A stretch of 64,000 bases of DNA from JAWXBK01 sp040878185 (lineage in GTDB: Bacteria; Pseudomonadota; Alphaproteobacteria; Dongiales; Dongiaceae): assembly GCA_040878185.1 (NCBI GenBank), contig JBBDMS010000021.1, positions 62,001-126,000 on the forward strand, given 5' to 3'. Shown here in pieces: positions 49,141 to 57,175 of this stretch; the first letter of the stretch is position 1; each line of letters opens with the position of its first letter. The translations under genes and the position numbers were made by a program. The notes under the pieces are model-generated. The model searched no databases, was not told the origin of the DNA, and was given only the letters and a program-made list of their open reading frames with translations.

Positions 49141-51204
49141 TTACTCGGCGGCGCTCGGCCGCTGGAACACCGGCTCGACCAGCGCAAGCTCTTCGAGCGG
49201 GATATGGCAGAGAATGCGATGACCCTTGGCGTCCCGGCGTTCGGGCGGCGGCACGTTGTCGCAAATTTCGCCGAGATGGCGCGGACAGCGGGTCGAGAAC
49301 GGACAACCGAGCGGCACGTTCGTCGGGCTCGGAATGGAGCCCTCGAGCACGATGCGCTTCTGCTGCAGATCGGGATCGGCGACGGGCACCGCCGAGAGCA
49401 GCGCCTCGGTATAGGGATGATAGGGCGGCGAAAATACTTCCTCGACCGTTCCGAATTCGACAATGCGGCCGAGATACATGACCGCCACGCGGTCGGCGAG
49501 ATAACGCACCACCGACAAATCGTGCGAAATGAAAACCAGCGTCGCCTGGCGTCCCGCCTGAATTTCGAGCAGCAGGTTGATGATCGCGGCTTGAACCGAC
49601 ACGTCGAGCGCCGAGACCGGTTCGTCGGCGACGATCAGATCGGGATCGCCGGCCAGTGCGCGCGCAATGGCAACGCGCTGCTTCTGACCGCCGGAAAGCT
49701 GGCGCGGCTTGCGGCCGACGAAGTCGGGCGGAAGCTGCACGGTCGCCATCAGATCGCGGGTCTGCTGCCGCAGTTTCGAGCCGCCGATCCGCTTCAACCG
49801 TCGGATCGTGCGACCGACCGTATAGCCCACCGAATGGGACGGATTGAGCGTACTGTCGGGATTCTGAAATACCATCTGCAGCTTGCGCTTGATCTCGCGC
49901 GGCCGCCGCTCGACCGCGGTCATCCCGATATCGACGCTATCGAGCTTGACGGTCCCGTCGGTGGCCAGCTCGAGACCCGTCAGCACCTTGGCGAATGTCG
50001 ACTTGCCGCAACCGGATTCCCCAACGATCGCCAACGTCATGCCGCGGGTCGCGTCCATCGTGATGTCGTTGCAGGCCTTCACGTCGTAGCCACGCGCGCC
50101 GAACATGCCCGATGTCTGGTGATAGAACTTCTTCATACTCTCGACTTCGAGCACCGGCTCGTTCGACATGACCGCATCGGCAGCCGCGACCGACCCGGTC
50201 GGGCGCCGATGCCGCGGCAGCTCTTCGCTGCGTACGCACTGGACCCGATGCGGCGTTGCGTCCGGCACCTCGAAAGTCGGAATGCGATCCGTCGTGCAGC
50301 GCCCGATCTCCACGTACTCGCAGCGCGGCGCGAAGATACAACCCCGCGGCCGGTTCAATGCCGGCGGCACCTGACCCGGAATCGGAACCAGCGGCGCCGA
50401 ATGCTTATCGCTGCCGAGCACCGGAATGCAGTTGAGCAGCCCGCGCGTATAGGGATGGCGCGGGTTGCGGAACACCGTGCCGATTTCGCCTTCCTCGATC
50501 AGTTCGCCCGAATACATGACACCGATCCGGTCGCAGATCCGAACCACGGTACCGAGATTGTGGCTAATGAACACGATCGCCGAATTATGCTTGCGCCGCA
50601 GATTGCGAACGAGATCGAGCACCGCCGCTTCGACTGTCACATCGAGACCGGTCGTCGGCTCGTCCATGATCAGCAGCGACGGCTCCGCCATCAGGGCCAT
50701 CGCGATTACGACACGCTGCTGCTGGCCGCCTGAAATCTGATGGGGGTAGCGGTCGAACACCGCCTCCGGATCGGGCAGGTTCACTTCGCCAAGCATCTGC
50801 AGCGCCCGTTCGCGCGCTTCCTTTTCGCCGGCGCCGCGATGGATGATCGGCACTTCCATGAGCTGCTTGCCGATCGTCAGCACCGGATTGAGGCTGGACA
50901 TCGGGTCCTGATAGACCATGGCCATCTTGCCGCCGCGGATCTTGCGCAGCTCCTGCGGGCTCATTGTGGCCATGTCCCGGCCTTCGAACAGGATTCGGCC
51001 GCCGGTAATCCGTCCCGCGCCACCCAGATAGCTCATGATCGAAAATGCCACAGTCGACTTGCCGCAACCGGATTCGCCGACCAGCCCGATCGCCTCGCCC
51101 TGCTCCAGCGCAAAGCTGATCCCGGGGACGACGTTGATCTCGCCCGCGCGGGTAAAATAGGAAATGCGAACGTTATCGAGCTCCAGAACCGGTGTCGCCA
51201 TCAT
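49141..51204 (-). CDS. Oligopeptide/dipeptide/nickel-type ABC importer ATPase, two domains fused (DppD-DppF type)
   Basis: This 687-residue protein is two complete ATPases in one chain. The first has Walker A GLVGESGCGKST, signature ISGGQQQRVVIAMA and Walker B LIMDEPTTGLDVT. The second has IVGESGCGKST, LSGGQKQRVAIARA and LIVADEPVSALDVS. Each ends with the oligopeptide-transporter C-terminal cap containing cysteine-rich stretches CIFAPRCEY and CPFSTRCPR that often bind an iron-sulfur cluster. In most bacteria these are separate DppD and DppF. It is the last gene of a minus-strand operon with two permeases and a binding protein. Confidence 0.9.
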   Translation of the reverse strand: MMATPVLELDNVRISYFTRAGEINVVPGISFALEQGEAIGLVGESGCGKSTVAFSIMSYLGGAGRITGGRILFEGRDMATMSPQELRKIRGGKMAMVYQDPMSSLNPVLTIGKQLMEVPIIHRGAGEKEARERALQMLGEVNLPDPEAVFDRYPHQISGGQQQRVVIAMALMAEPSLLIMDEPTTGLDVTVEAAVLDLVRNLRRKHNSAIVFISHNLGTVVRICDRIGVMYSGELIEEGEIGTVFRNPRHPYTRGLLNCIPVLGSDKHSAPLVPIPGQVPPALNRPRGCIFAPRCEYVEIGRCTTDRIPTFEVPDATPHRVQCVRSEELPRHRRPTGSVAAADAVMSNEPVLEVESMKKFYHQTSGMFGARGYDVKACNDITMDATRGMTLAIVGESGCGKSTFAKVLTGLELATDGTVKLDSVDIGMTAVERRPREIKRKLQMVFQNPDSTLNPSHSVGYTVGRTIRRLKRIGGSKLRQQTRDLMATVQLPPDFVGRKPRQLSGGQKQRVAIARALAGDPDLIVADEPVSALDVSVQAAIINLLLEIQAGRQATLVFISHDLSVVRYLADRVAVMYLGRIVEFGTVEEVFSPPYHPYTEALLSAVPVADPDLQQKRIVLEGSIPSPTNVPLGCPFSTRCPRHLGEICDNVPPPERRDAKGHRILCHIPLEELALVEPVFQRPSAAE

Positions 51205-51213
51205 GTCTCCCTT

Positions 51214-51309
51214 CTACTTGAACAACCCGATCCCGCGCATACCATCCGCGAAAAAACCGATCTAGTCGCGCAAGCCGATCTCGCGCATGCCATCCGCGAG
51301 AAAGTTGAA
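51214..51309 (-). repeat. Imperfect tandem duplication of the DppC C-terminal codons
   Basis: The 48 bases at 51214-51261 repeat the region starting at 51262 (forward pattern CTA...GAT with CGCGCAT and CATCCGCGA in both). On the minus strand the downstream copy, after the true DppC stop, still reads FFADGMRGIGLFK and then a stop. The DppC end is FLADGMREIGLRD. The extra copy is therefore a diverged duplicate of the permease tail lying outside the gene. It probably arose by slippage or by decay of a second permease end. Confidence 0.7.
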
Positions 51310-52131
51310 CCCGATAACCAATGAGGATATCGCAATGCAAGGAAATATCGCCATGTGCGGGTACGAGGAAAGCAGGGCATAGCCCTGATTGACCATGCCG
51401 CCCCAGTCCGGGGTGGGTGGCGGCAGCCCCAGCCCGAGAAAGCCCAGGACGCCGATCTGGATGATCGTATAGCCGGTTCTCAGGCACAAATCGACAATAA
51501 GGGGACCCCGGGCGTTCGGTAGAATCTCCACAACCATGATGTAAAGGGCGCCCTCGCCGCGCATCTTCGCGGCCGCGACGAAATCCCGCTCGCGGAGTTC
51601 GAGCGTGATGCCACGGACCAGCCGCGCGACCTGAGGCGCCGCAATCAGGGTGACCGCGATGATCACGTTGGTGACCGACGGGCCGAACAATGTGATGATG
51701 ATGATGAACAGCACGATCGGCGGGATCGAGAGGATGATGTTCGTGATCCGGCTCATCATTACGTCGACCCAGCCGATATAGTAGCCGGCCAGAAGGCCGA
51801 GCGTGCAGCCGACGAAATAGGCGACGGCGACCGCGAGCGGCGCGACGATGAGAACCGTGCGAGAGCCCCAGATGATGCGCGAAAGCACGTCGCGGCCGCT
51901 GCTGTCGAGTCCCAGCCAGTGTTGGGCCGACGGATCGAGGAACGCCAACATCTCGTAATGGGTTTCGTTCGGGTCGTAGGGCGAAAGAATCGGCGCGAAG
52001 ATCGCGACCACAATCCAGAACAGGATGATGAACGCGCCGATCATGCCCACCGGCGATTCGCGCAGCAGCGAAATCCGATGAACCCAGGCGGAGAACGCCG
52101 ATCCGGCGGCCCTCGATGTGGTTGCCGTCAT
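51262..52131 (-). CDS. Peptide/nickel-type ABC permease, DppC-like
   Basis: The 289-residue permease has the N-terminal helix after RESPVGMIGAFIILFWIVVA and LDSSGRDVLSRIIWGSRTVL, the DppC/OppC signature before the core. Five further helices and the ATPase-contact loop EAA-like REDFVAAAKMRGEGALYIM follow. With the DppB-like gene, 8 bp upstream, it forms the inner-membrane channel of a periplasmic-binding-protein ABC importer. It ends IGFNFLADGMREIGLRD at 51262, followed by a duplicated tail remnant. Confidence 0.88.
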   Translation of the reverse strand: MTATTSRAAGSAFSAWVHRISLLRESPVGMIGAFIILFWIVVAIFAPILSPYDPNETHYEMLAFLDPSAQHWLGLDSSGRDVLSRIIWGSRTVLIVAPLAVAVAYFVGCTLGLLAGYYIGWVDVMMSRITNIILSIPPIVLFIIIITLFGPSVTNVIIAVTLIAAPQVARLVRGITLELRERDFVAAAKMRGEGALYIMVVEILPNARGPLIVDLCLRTGYTIIQIGVLGFLGLGLPPPTPDWGGMVNQGYALLSSYPHMAIFPCIAISSLVIGFNFLADGMREIGLRD

Positions 52132-52138
52132 CGATGCC

Positions 52139-53080
52139 TCATTTGAAACGGATCCGCGGATTGAGAATCATGTAGCCGAGATCGCCAACCACCTGCGTTG
52201 CGACCGCCACGAACACCGCGATCAGCGCGCCGGCCTCGATGACCGCATAATCTTTCGTCAGCGCCGCCTCGAGGATCATCCGGCCGAACCCCGGATAGGC
52301 GAACACGATCTCGACGACGACGAGGCTTGTGATCAGAAAATTGATCTGAAGCAGGAAGACGGTCACCGGCGTGATCATCGCGTTGCGGAACGCGTGTTTC
52401 CAGATGACAGACCGGAAATCCAGGCCCTTCAGGATCGCGGTCCGGATATAGGGTCTGGTCATCACTTCGACCATCGACGCGCGCACCATACGCACCAGGT
52501 AGCCGACGTAGTAGAGCAGCACCACCGAGACCGGCAGCACATACTGGGTCCAGATCGGCCAGCCGCCTGCGGTCGACAGGGTCGAGGTGCCGGGCAGCCA
52601 GCCGAGCAGGATCACGAAGATTGTGGCGAGGAACACACCCGAGGCGAATTCCGGGATCGAGGTGGTGGCGATCGAGACAACCGAAATCGTCCGATCGAGC
52701 TTGCCGCCCTCGCGCATGCCGGCGAGTACGCCAAGCAGGGTTGAGAGCGGGACCATGATGACGAAGGCAATCGCGGCGAGCCGCAACGTGCTGCCCAGCC
52801 GGTCCCAGATGATATCGGAAACCGGCACCTTGAACGTCGTGGAGAAACCAAGATCGCCGGTCAGGAGCTGGCCGACCCACTCGAAATAGCGAATCCAGAC
52901 TGGTCGGTTGAGGCCGAGCTCTTCGGTCAGCAGAGCAACCTGCTCGACGGTGGCAAAGGGTCCCAGGATCTTCCGCGCGACGTCGCCCGGCGTGAACTCA
53001 AGCAGAAGGAAGATGATGACCGAGACGGCCACCATCGTTATCAGCAGATCAAGCAATCGCTTCGCAAAGAACCGCAGCAT
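52139..53080 (-). CDS. Peptide/nickel-type ABC permease, DppB-like
   Basis: The 313-residue permease starts MLRFFAKRLLDLLITMVAVSV, has EFTPGDVARKILGPFAT and a WxxxYFEWVGQLLTGDLGFS segment, and ends with six helices and the loop VRASMVEVMTRPYIRTAILKGL. The pair with DppC-like is separated by only 7 bp. A hairpin upstream (53129-53164) stands between it and the binding-protein gene. The substrate class could be oligopeptide, dipeptide, glutathione or nickel; the binding protein type suggests organic peptides or similar solutes. Confidence 0.88.
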   Translation of the reverse strand: MLRFFAKRLLDLLITMVAVSVIIFLLLEFTPGDVARKILGPFATVEQVALLTEELGLNRPVWIRYFEWVGQLLTGDLGFSTTFKVPVSDIIWDRLGSTLRLAAIAFVIMVPLSTLLGVLAGMREGGKLDRTISVVSIATTSIPEFASGVFLATIFVILLGWLPGTSTLSTAGGWPIWTQYVLPVSVVLLYYVGYLVRMVRASMVEVMTRPYIRTAILKGLDFRSVIWKHAFRNAMITPVTVFLLQINFLITSLVVVEIVFAYPGFGRMILEAALTKDYAVIEAGALIAVFVAVATQVVGDLGYMILNPRIRFK

Positions 53081-53128
53081 GGCCGCCGCTCGTCCCCCAG
53101 ACGTTATCGTTCTTACGGAGAAGCGGCA

Positions 53129-53164
53129 GAGGGCGGGCGCCGCTCCCCGGAAGCACCCGCCCTC
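53129..53164 (-). terminator. Intercistronic hairpin between binding-protein and permease genes
   Basis: GAGGGCGGG (53129-53137) is complementary to CCCGCCCTC (53156-53164), giving a 9-bp GC stem around an 18-base GC-rich loop. It lacks a T-run on the minus strand. Such hairpins between a binding-protein gene and its permeases usually let more binding protein than permease be made, by partial termination or mRNA stabilisation. Confidence 0.55.
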
Positions 53165-53201
53165 GGCATAGAGATATGGTCCTTATACGGACCTTGTAAC
53201 C

Positions 53202-54971
53202 TTACGCAGTAACGTCCCACTCCTCGGCGAACATGTAGTAAGTGGGATGGATTTCAAAGCCCGTGACGCGCTTCGCCATGACGGTGAACACGGCGCGCCA
53301 CAAAGGCTGGCAAGCCGGACCCACTTCCTGCATCAGGGTCTCGATATCGACCATGATCGCCCGGCGCGCTTCCACATCGAGGGTACCCTCCGCCTTCGCG
53401 AGCAGCGCATCGAACTCCGCATTCGACCAATGTGCCTCGTTCCAGGGAACGTTGGACCGGTAGGCGAGGCCGAGCACCATCACGCCGAGCGGACGATGCG
53501 TCCACGAGGTGAAGGCGAACGGCGCCGTCGGCGCGTTCCAGATGTCCCAATACTGGGACGACGGCAGAACGTTGATCTTGATGTTGGCACCGGCCTGTTT
53601 CCACATCTCGGCCATCGCCTGCACCGTGATCGGTTCCCAGTCCGGATCGCTCTTGCAGAAGATCTCGGCATTGAAGCCGTTGGGATAGCCGGCTTCCGCC
53701 AACAGTGCCTTGGCTCCCTCGATGTCCTGCTTCATGAAGTCGAGCTTCGCGTACTCGGGATGGATCGGGCAGACATGGTGATGTTCGCCCGGCAGACCGA
53801 GGCCGAGATGGCCGACCTGAAGCAGCTTTTCCGTATCGAGCGCGAGGCGCATTGCCTTGCATACCCGCGGATCGGCGAAAGCTGCCGCCTGGTTTGCCGG
53901 ATCGGTCATGTCCACGTGGATCGGCTGCATGCGCGCGATGGCCGTCTGGCCGGTCGCGACCTGGTGAACCTGCACATGCTCGATCTTTTGCAGCGCCGCG
54001 TACTGGGTCGTCTGCGCCTCGTACATACCGTCGACCTGCTGCGATGCGATGGCCTGCACCGCGGCCGCCGCATCGTCGCCATGATCGATGAACTCGACCG
54101 CATCGAGCTTGACCGGATTGCCCCAGTAACCATCGCGACGGCGCAGGACTGCCTTCTTCCCGACTTCGAGTTCGGTCAGCGAGAACGCGCCGGTACCGAT
54201 CGAGTCGACGCCGAATACACCGTTTTCGCTCGGATGCAGGATTAGGGCCGGATAGTGGAAGAGATGTTCCGGCACCGCGAGCTGCGGTTCCTGACAATTG
54301 AGGCGGACCGTGTAGTCATCGACCTTCTCGATCGCGTTGTCCGCCCACAGACGGGTGGCCATCTTCTGGCTGCCGTCTTCGTTGGTCTCGCCGGTGTCGA
54401 ATTCGACGAGCATGTAGCCCTTCATGAGACCGAGCACCGAAGATCCGACGCTTTCGTCGAGCCACCGGGTCAGGTTCCAGATCACATGATCGGCATTGAA
54501 CTCGTCGCCGTTCGACCATTTGATCCCCTGCTTCAGATGAAGCGTCCAGGTCTTGAGGTCGTCGCTCGCTTCCCAGCTCTCGAGCAGCCACGGCCGCGTG
54601 ACATTGTCGGTACCGGTACGCGTCAGATAATCGCAAACTTGGCGCGTGATGTTCGAATCATAGACCCAAGAATAGGTCGCAGGGTTGTCGACCGCCGGAA
54701 CGCGCATCGAGATGCGAACGATCTTCTCGCCGGCGGGTGCTGCCGGTTCTTCGGCCGGCGCTTCAGCAACTTCTTCCTCGACCGTTTCTTCTGCCGGCGC
54801 TTCGGCAACTTCTTCCTTGTCATCGCAGCCGGCAAGCGTAAAGGCGGTGCCGGCGGAAAGACCGAGCAGTGTGGATGTACGCAGAAACTCGCGACGATCG
54901 ACTTTCCCGTTGCGGAACTGCTCGAGCAGTTTCGGCAGATACGGGTGAATTTTCTTGAGGTCGTCGGACAT
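53202..54971 (-). CDS. Extracellular solute-binding protein (family 5), Tat-type lipoprotein
   Basis: The 589-residue protein has a twin-arginine motif VDRREFLRTSTLLGLS and a lipobox LAGC (Cys near 49). An acidic low-complexity linker of two near-identical EEVAEAPAEE units follows, then the family 5 binding-protein fold with YLTRTGTDNVTRPWLLESW and WTLHLKQGIKWSNGDEFNADHV. A GGGGAGG ribosome-binding site confirms ATG 54971 over a longer frame at 55094. It captures a peptide or similar solute for the adjacent permeases and fused ATPase, with about 120 bp and a hairpin between. Confidence 0.9.
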   Translation of the reverse strand: MSDDLKKIHPYLPKLLEQFRNGKVDRREFLRTSTLLGLSAGTAFTLAGCDDKEEVAEAPAEETVEEEVAEAPAEEPAAPAGEKIVRISMRVPAVDNPATYSWVYDSNITRQVCDYLTRTGTDNVTRPWLLESWEASDDLKTWTLHLKQGIKWSNGDEFNADHVIWNLTRWLDESVGSSVLGLMKGYMLVEFDTGETNEDGSQKMATRLWADNAIEKVDDYTVRLNCQEPQLAVPEHLFHYPALILHPSENGVFGVDSIGTGAFSLTELEVGKKAVLRRRDGYWGNPVKLDAVEFIDHGDDAAAAVQAIASQQVDGMYEAQTTQYAALQKIEHVQVHQVATGQTAIARMQPIHVDMTDPANQAAAFADPRVCKAMRLALDTEKLLQVGHLGLGLPGEHHHVCPIHPEYAKLDFMKQDIEGAKALLAEAGYPNGFNAEIFCKSDPDWEPITVQAMAEMWKQAGANIKINVLPSSQYWDIWNAPTAPFAFTSWTHRPLGVMVLGLAYRSNVPWNEAHWSNAEFDALLAKAEGTLDVEARRAIMVDIETLMQEVGPACQPLWRAVFTVMAKRVTGFEIHPTYYMFAEEWDVTA

Positions 54972-55202
54972 GATATAACCTCCCCTGTGATGGCTGGCTT
55001 GTCTGCATGCGCCGTAGGGCGCTCGGCCCGGACGACATGGCGCCGATCTTCGAACCTGCCCGCAAGCAAAGCATCCCCAGCCCGCATTGTCCAAGGGATT
55101 CCGCGGTTCCCACCGGGGCCATTGACGCTAAAAAGCAAAATACCGGCGCATGCGGGCCAATGTCCCGCGTCGCGGTGGCAACGCCGAAGCAATCACTACT
55201 CC

Positions 55203-55505
55203 GTGCATATCAGGGCGGCCCTGCTGGCGCTGGTTCTGATCGCGATATACGGCCGGACAGGCGAAACCGCCGAGCGATCCTACCTCGCCTGCCTGCCGGA
55301 ACAGTTGCATCCGGTCAGTGCGCAGATTCTAAACGCCTTTCTCGAAGGGCGATTGACCGAGTGGGATTTTCGCTGGGGATTTCATTTGCCGAACTCCGAC
55401 TATCTGCCGATCAGCGAATGCATTCTGGTTGCCCTCGGCCATGAACGCCTGGTGCCCTGCAATTCTCCCGGTCTTACACGAGACTCGTCAGGACTCTGTT
55501 CGTAG
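55203..55505 (+). CDS. Small secreted protein candidate (about 100 residues)
   Basis: A frame beginning with GTG at 55203 encodes a typical signal peptide, HIRAALLALVLIAIYGRTGETA. A small mature domain follows with three cysteines before a tail: YLACLPEQLHP, PISECILVALG and LVPCNSPG. Codons are those expected of a real gene in this genome, but there is no obvious ribosome-binding site. It overlaps the convergent hydrolase gene by 32 bp. I do not recognise the family. It could be a spurious frame. Confidence 0.4.
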   Translation: MHIRAALLALVLIAIYGRTGETAERSYLACLPEQLHPVSAQILNAFLEGRLTEWDFRWGFHLPNSDYLPISECILVALGHERLVPCNSPGLTRDSSGLCS

Positions 55506-56712
55506 CGGTCAGGGTTCGATGCACCGGACATTTGTCGGCGATCTCGAGCAGCCGATTGCGCTGCGTCTCGTCGAGATCGCCGGAAATTATCAGTTCGCGA
55601 CGAATCTCATCGATTTTCCCCTCGCGGGTCTCGCATTCTGCGCAATCGGCCGCATGAATTTTCCGATGCGTCAAACGGACCGCAACGTGATCGAGGGGCC
55701 ATTGCTTATGGTCGGCATAAAGCCGGAGGGTCATCGACGTGCAAGCACCAAGCGCCGCCACAAGCAAAGCATAGGGATCGGGCCCCAGGCCGGCGCCGCC
55801 GCGATCGACCGGTTCGTCCGCCATGAGCCGCAACGGTCCTATCGCGATCCGTTGCGTCAGACGGGAGCGGCCGTCGCCCTCACCTGCTTCCGCGACCACC
55901 ACCTCATTCGGTTCCGCATGCGGCCAGTCTTCATCGGTCTTCGCCTTGCTCAGATAGCGATCGGCCCAGACCGCCAGCATGTCCGCGACGAACACAGCAT
56001 CCTCGCGGCGCGACAGGAGATGGTCGGCCCCATCGAGCGTGACGAAGCTTTTCGGATGCTTGGCCGCTTCGTAGATCCGCCGCGCATTGTCGATGCCGAC
56101 GATCTCGTCCTGTGGCGCGTGGAAGATCATGAGGGCCCGGCGAAGCCGCGCCAGGTGATCGGCGAGCCGATGCACCGCGATATCCTCGAGAAACTGCTGC
56201 CGGATCCGAAAAGGCCGGCCGACCAATGTCACTTCCGCCTCGCCGGTTTTCTCGATCTCGGAAACCGCGCCTGAAAAATGCCGGGTGACGTGGGTCGGGT
56301 CGGCCGGCGCACCGATCGTTGCCACCAGTTTCGCCATCGGAATACGAGTCGCCGCCGCGATGATCGCAGCTCCACCCAGGCTATGACCGATCAGGATTTC
56401 CGGCGCACGATGATGCTCGCGCAGAAAATCGGCGGCGCGAATCAGATCCTCGACATTGGACGTGAAGTTCGTATTGGCGAAATCGCCGTCGCTGGCACCG
56501 AGTCCCGTAAAATCGAATCTCAGCACGGCAACGCCGCGTTCCGCCAGCGCGGCGGCGATACGACCCGCCGCAAAGATATCCTTGGTACAGGTGAAGCAAT
56601 GGGCAAACAGCGCGTAGGCGCGCGGCGGCCCGACCGGCATTTCCAGGCGGCCTGCGAGCATCCCGCCCGATGAACCTTCGAATGTGACTTTCTGCACTCG
56701 CGTCGTCTGCAT
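55474..56712 (-). CDS. Bifunctional alpha/beta hydrolase-OsmC family protein
   Basis: The 412-residue protein joins two domains. Residues 1-260 form an alpha/beta hydrolase with FAHCFTCTKDIF and the nucleophile elbow IGHSLGGAA (Ser near 114), the Asp in MIFHAPQDEIV and the His in GADHLL. The rest is an OsmC/YhfA domain with LVAALGACTSMTLRLYADHKQW and the second redox cysteine in CPVHRTL. OsmC proteins reduce organic hydroperoxides through two cysteines. This fusion is a recognised architecture in proteobacteria. A GAGGAG ribosome-binding site supports the ATG at 56712, rather than a far upstream start at 56901. Confidence 0.87.
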   Translation of the reverse strand: MQTTRVQKVTFEGSSGGMLAGRLEMPVGPPRAYALFAHCFTCTKDIFAAGRIAAALAERGVAVLRFDFTGLGASDGDFANTNFTSNVEDLIRAADFLREHHRAPEILIGHSLGGAAIIAAATRIPMAKLVATIGAPADPTHVTRHFSGAVSEIEKTGEAEVTLVGRPFRIRQQFLEDIAVHRLADHLARLRRALMIFHAPQDEIVGIDNARRIYEAAKHPKSFVTLDGADHLLSRREDAVFVADMLAVWADRYLSKAKTDEDWPHAEPNEVVVAEAGEGDGRSRLTQRIAIGPLRLMADEPVDRGGAGLGPDPYALLVAALGACTSMTLRLYADHKQWPLDHVAVRLTHRKIHAADCAECETREGKIDEIRRELIISGDLDETQRNRLLEIADKCPVHRTLTATNRVLTSLV

Positions 56713-56821
56713 GACAGCACTCCTCTGCAAGGGCGGAAATCCCGACGGTCGCCAATAGCGCCCGGCTCCGTTCCGACAGTATGATCGGCATACCTCCCGG
56801 CACAAATTCGGAACCGACAGC

Positions 56822-57175
56822 ATGGACGACGATATCGAAATCCTGAGCCCCGAGCAGGTTGCGATCCGCGAGGCCCGCGAAGAGGCCGGGCCTGCGCTCA
56901 CCGCCCTGGGTCCGATGCTGCGCTATCTCTCGGGCCCCGGTGCGCCGAGCGAATCGGCTGCCTTGTTTTGCGGTCGCACCGACACCTCCGGCGGCATTCC
57001 CGGGCTCGCGGACGAGCAGGAAGATATCGAAGTATTCACCCGTCCTGTTGCCGATATTCCCGCTCTATTGACCGATCCGGGATGTGCCAACCGACTGACC
57101 GTCATCGCGTTGCAATGGCTGCTGCTGAATCGCGAAAGCTCGCGCGCGTCGTGGCTGGGCACGGATCGAGCATGA
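56822..57175 (+). pseudogene. Truncated Nudix hydrolase (C-terminal half only)
   Basis: The 117-residue frame reproduces the C-terminal half of an ADP-ribose pyrophosphatase-type Nudix protein: AIREAREEAG (the REUxEE part of the Nudix box), YLSGPGAPSESAALFCGRTD, then EQEDIEVFTRPVADIPALL and ALQWLLL. The beginning of the Nudix box, Gly-x5-Glu, is missing: the positions are Asp 2 and Leu 8. The whole N-terminal domain of about 90 residues is absent, and a stop precedes the ATG in frame. It overlaps the M81 peptidase gene by ATGA. It is most likely a decayed gene, although the remaining part is still open. Confidence 0.6.

Noticed and set aside
53247..54245. A 332-residue plus-strand open frame within the binding-protein gene
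   Set aside because: It is antisense to a motif-complete family 5 binding protein and shows no domain.
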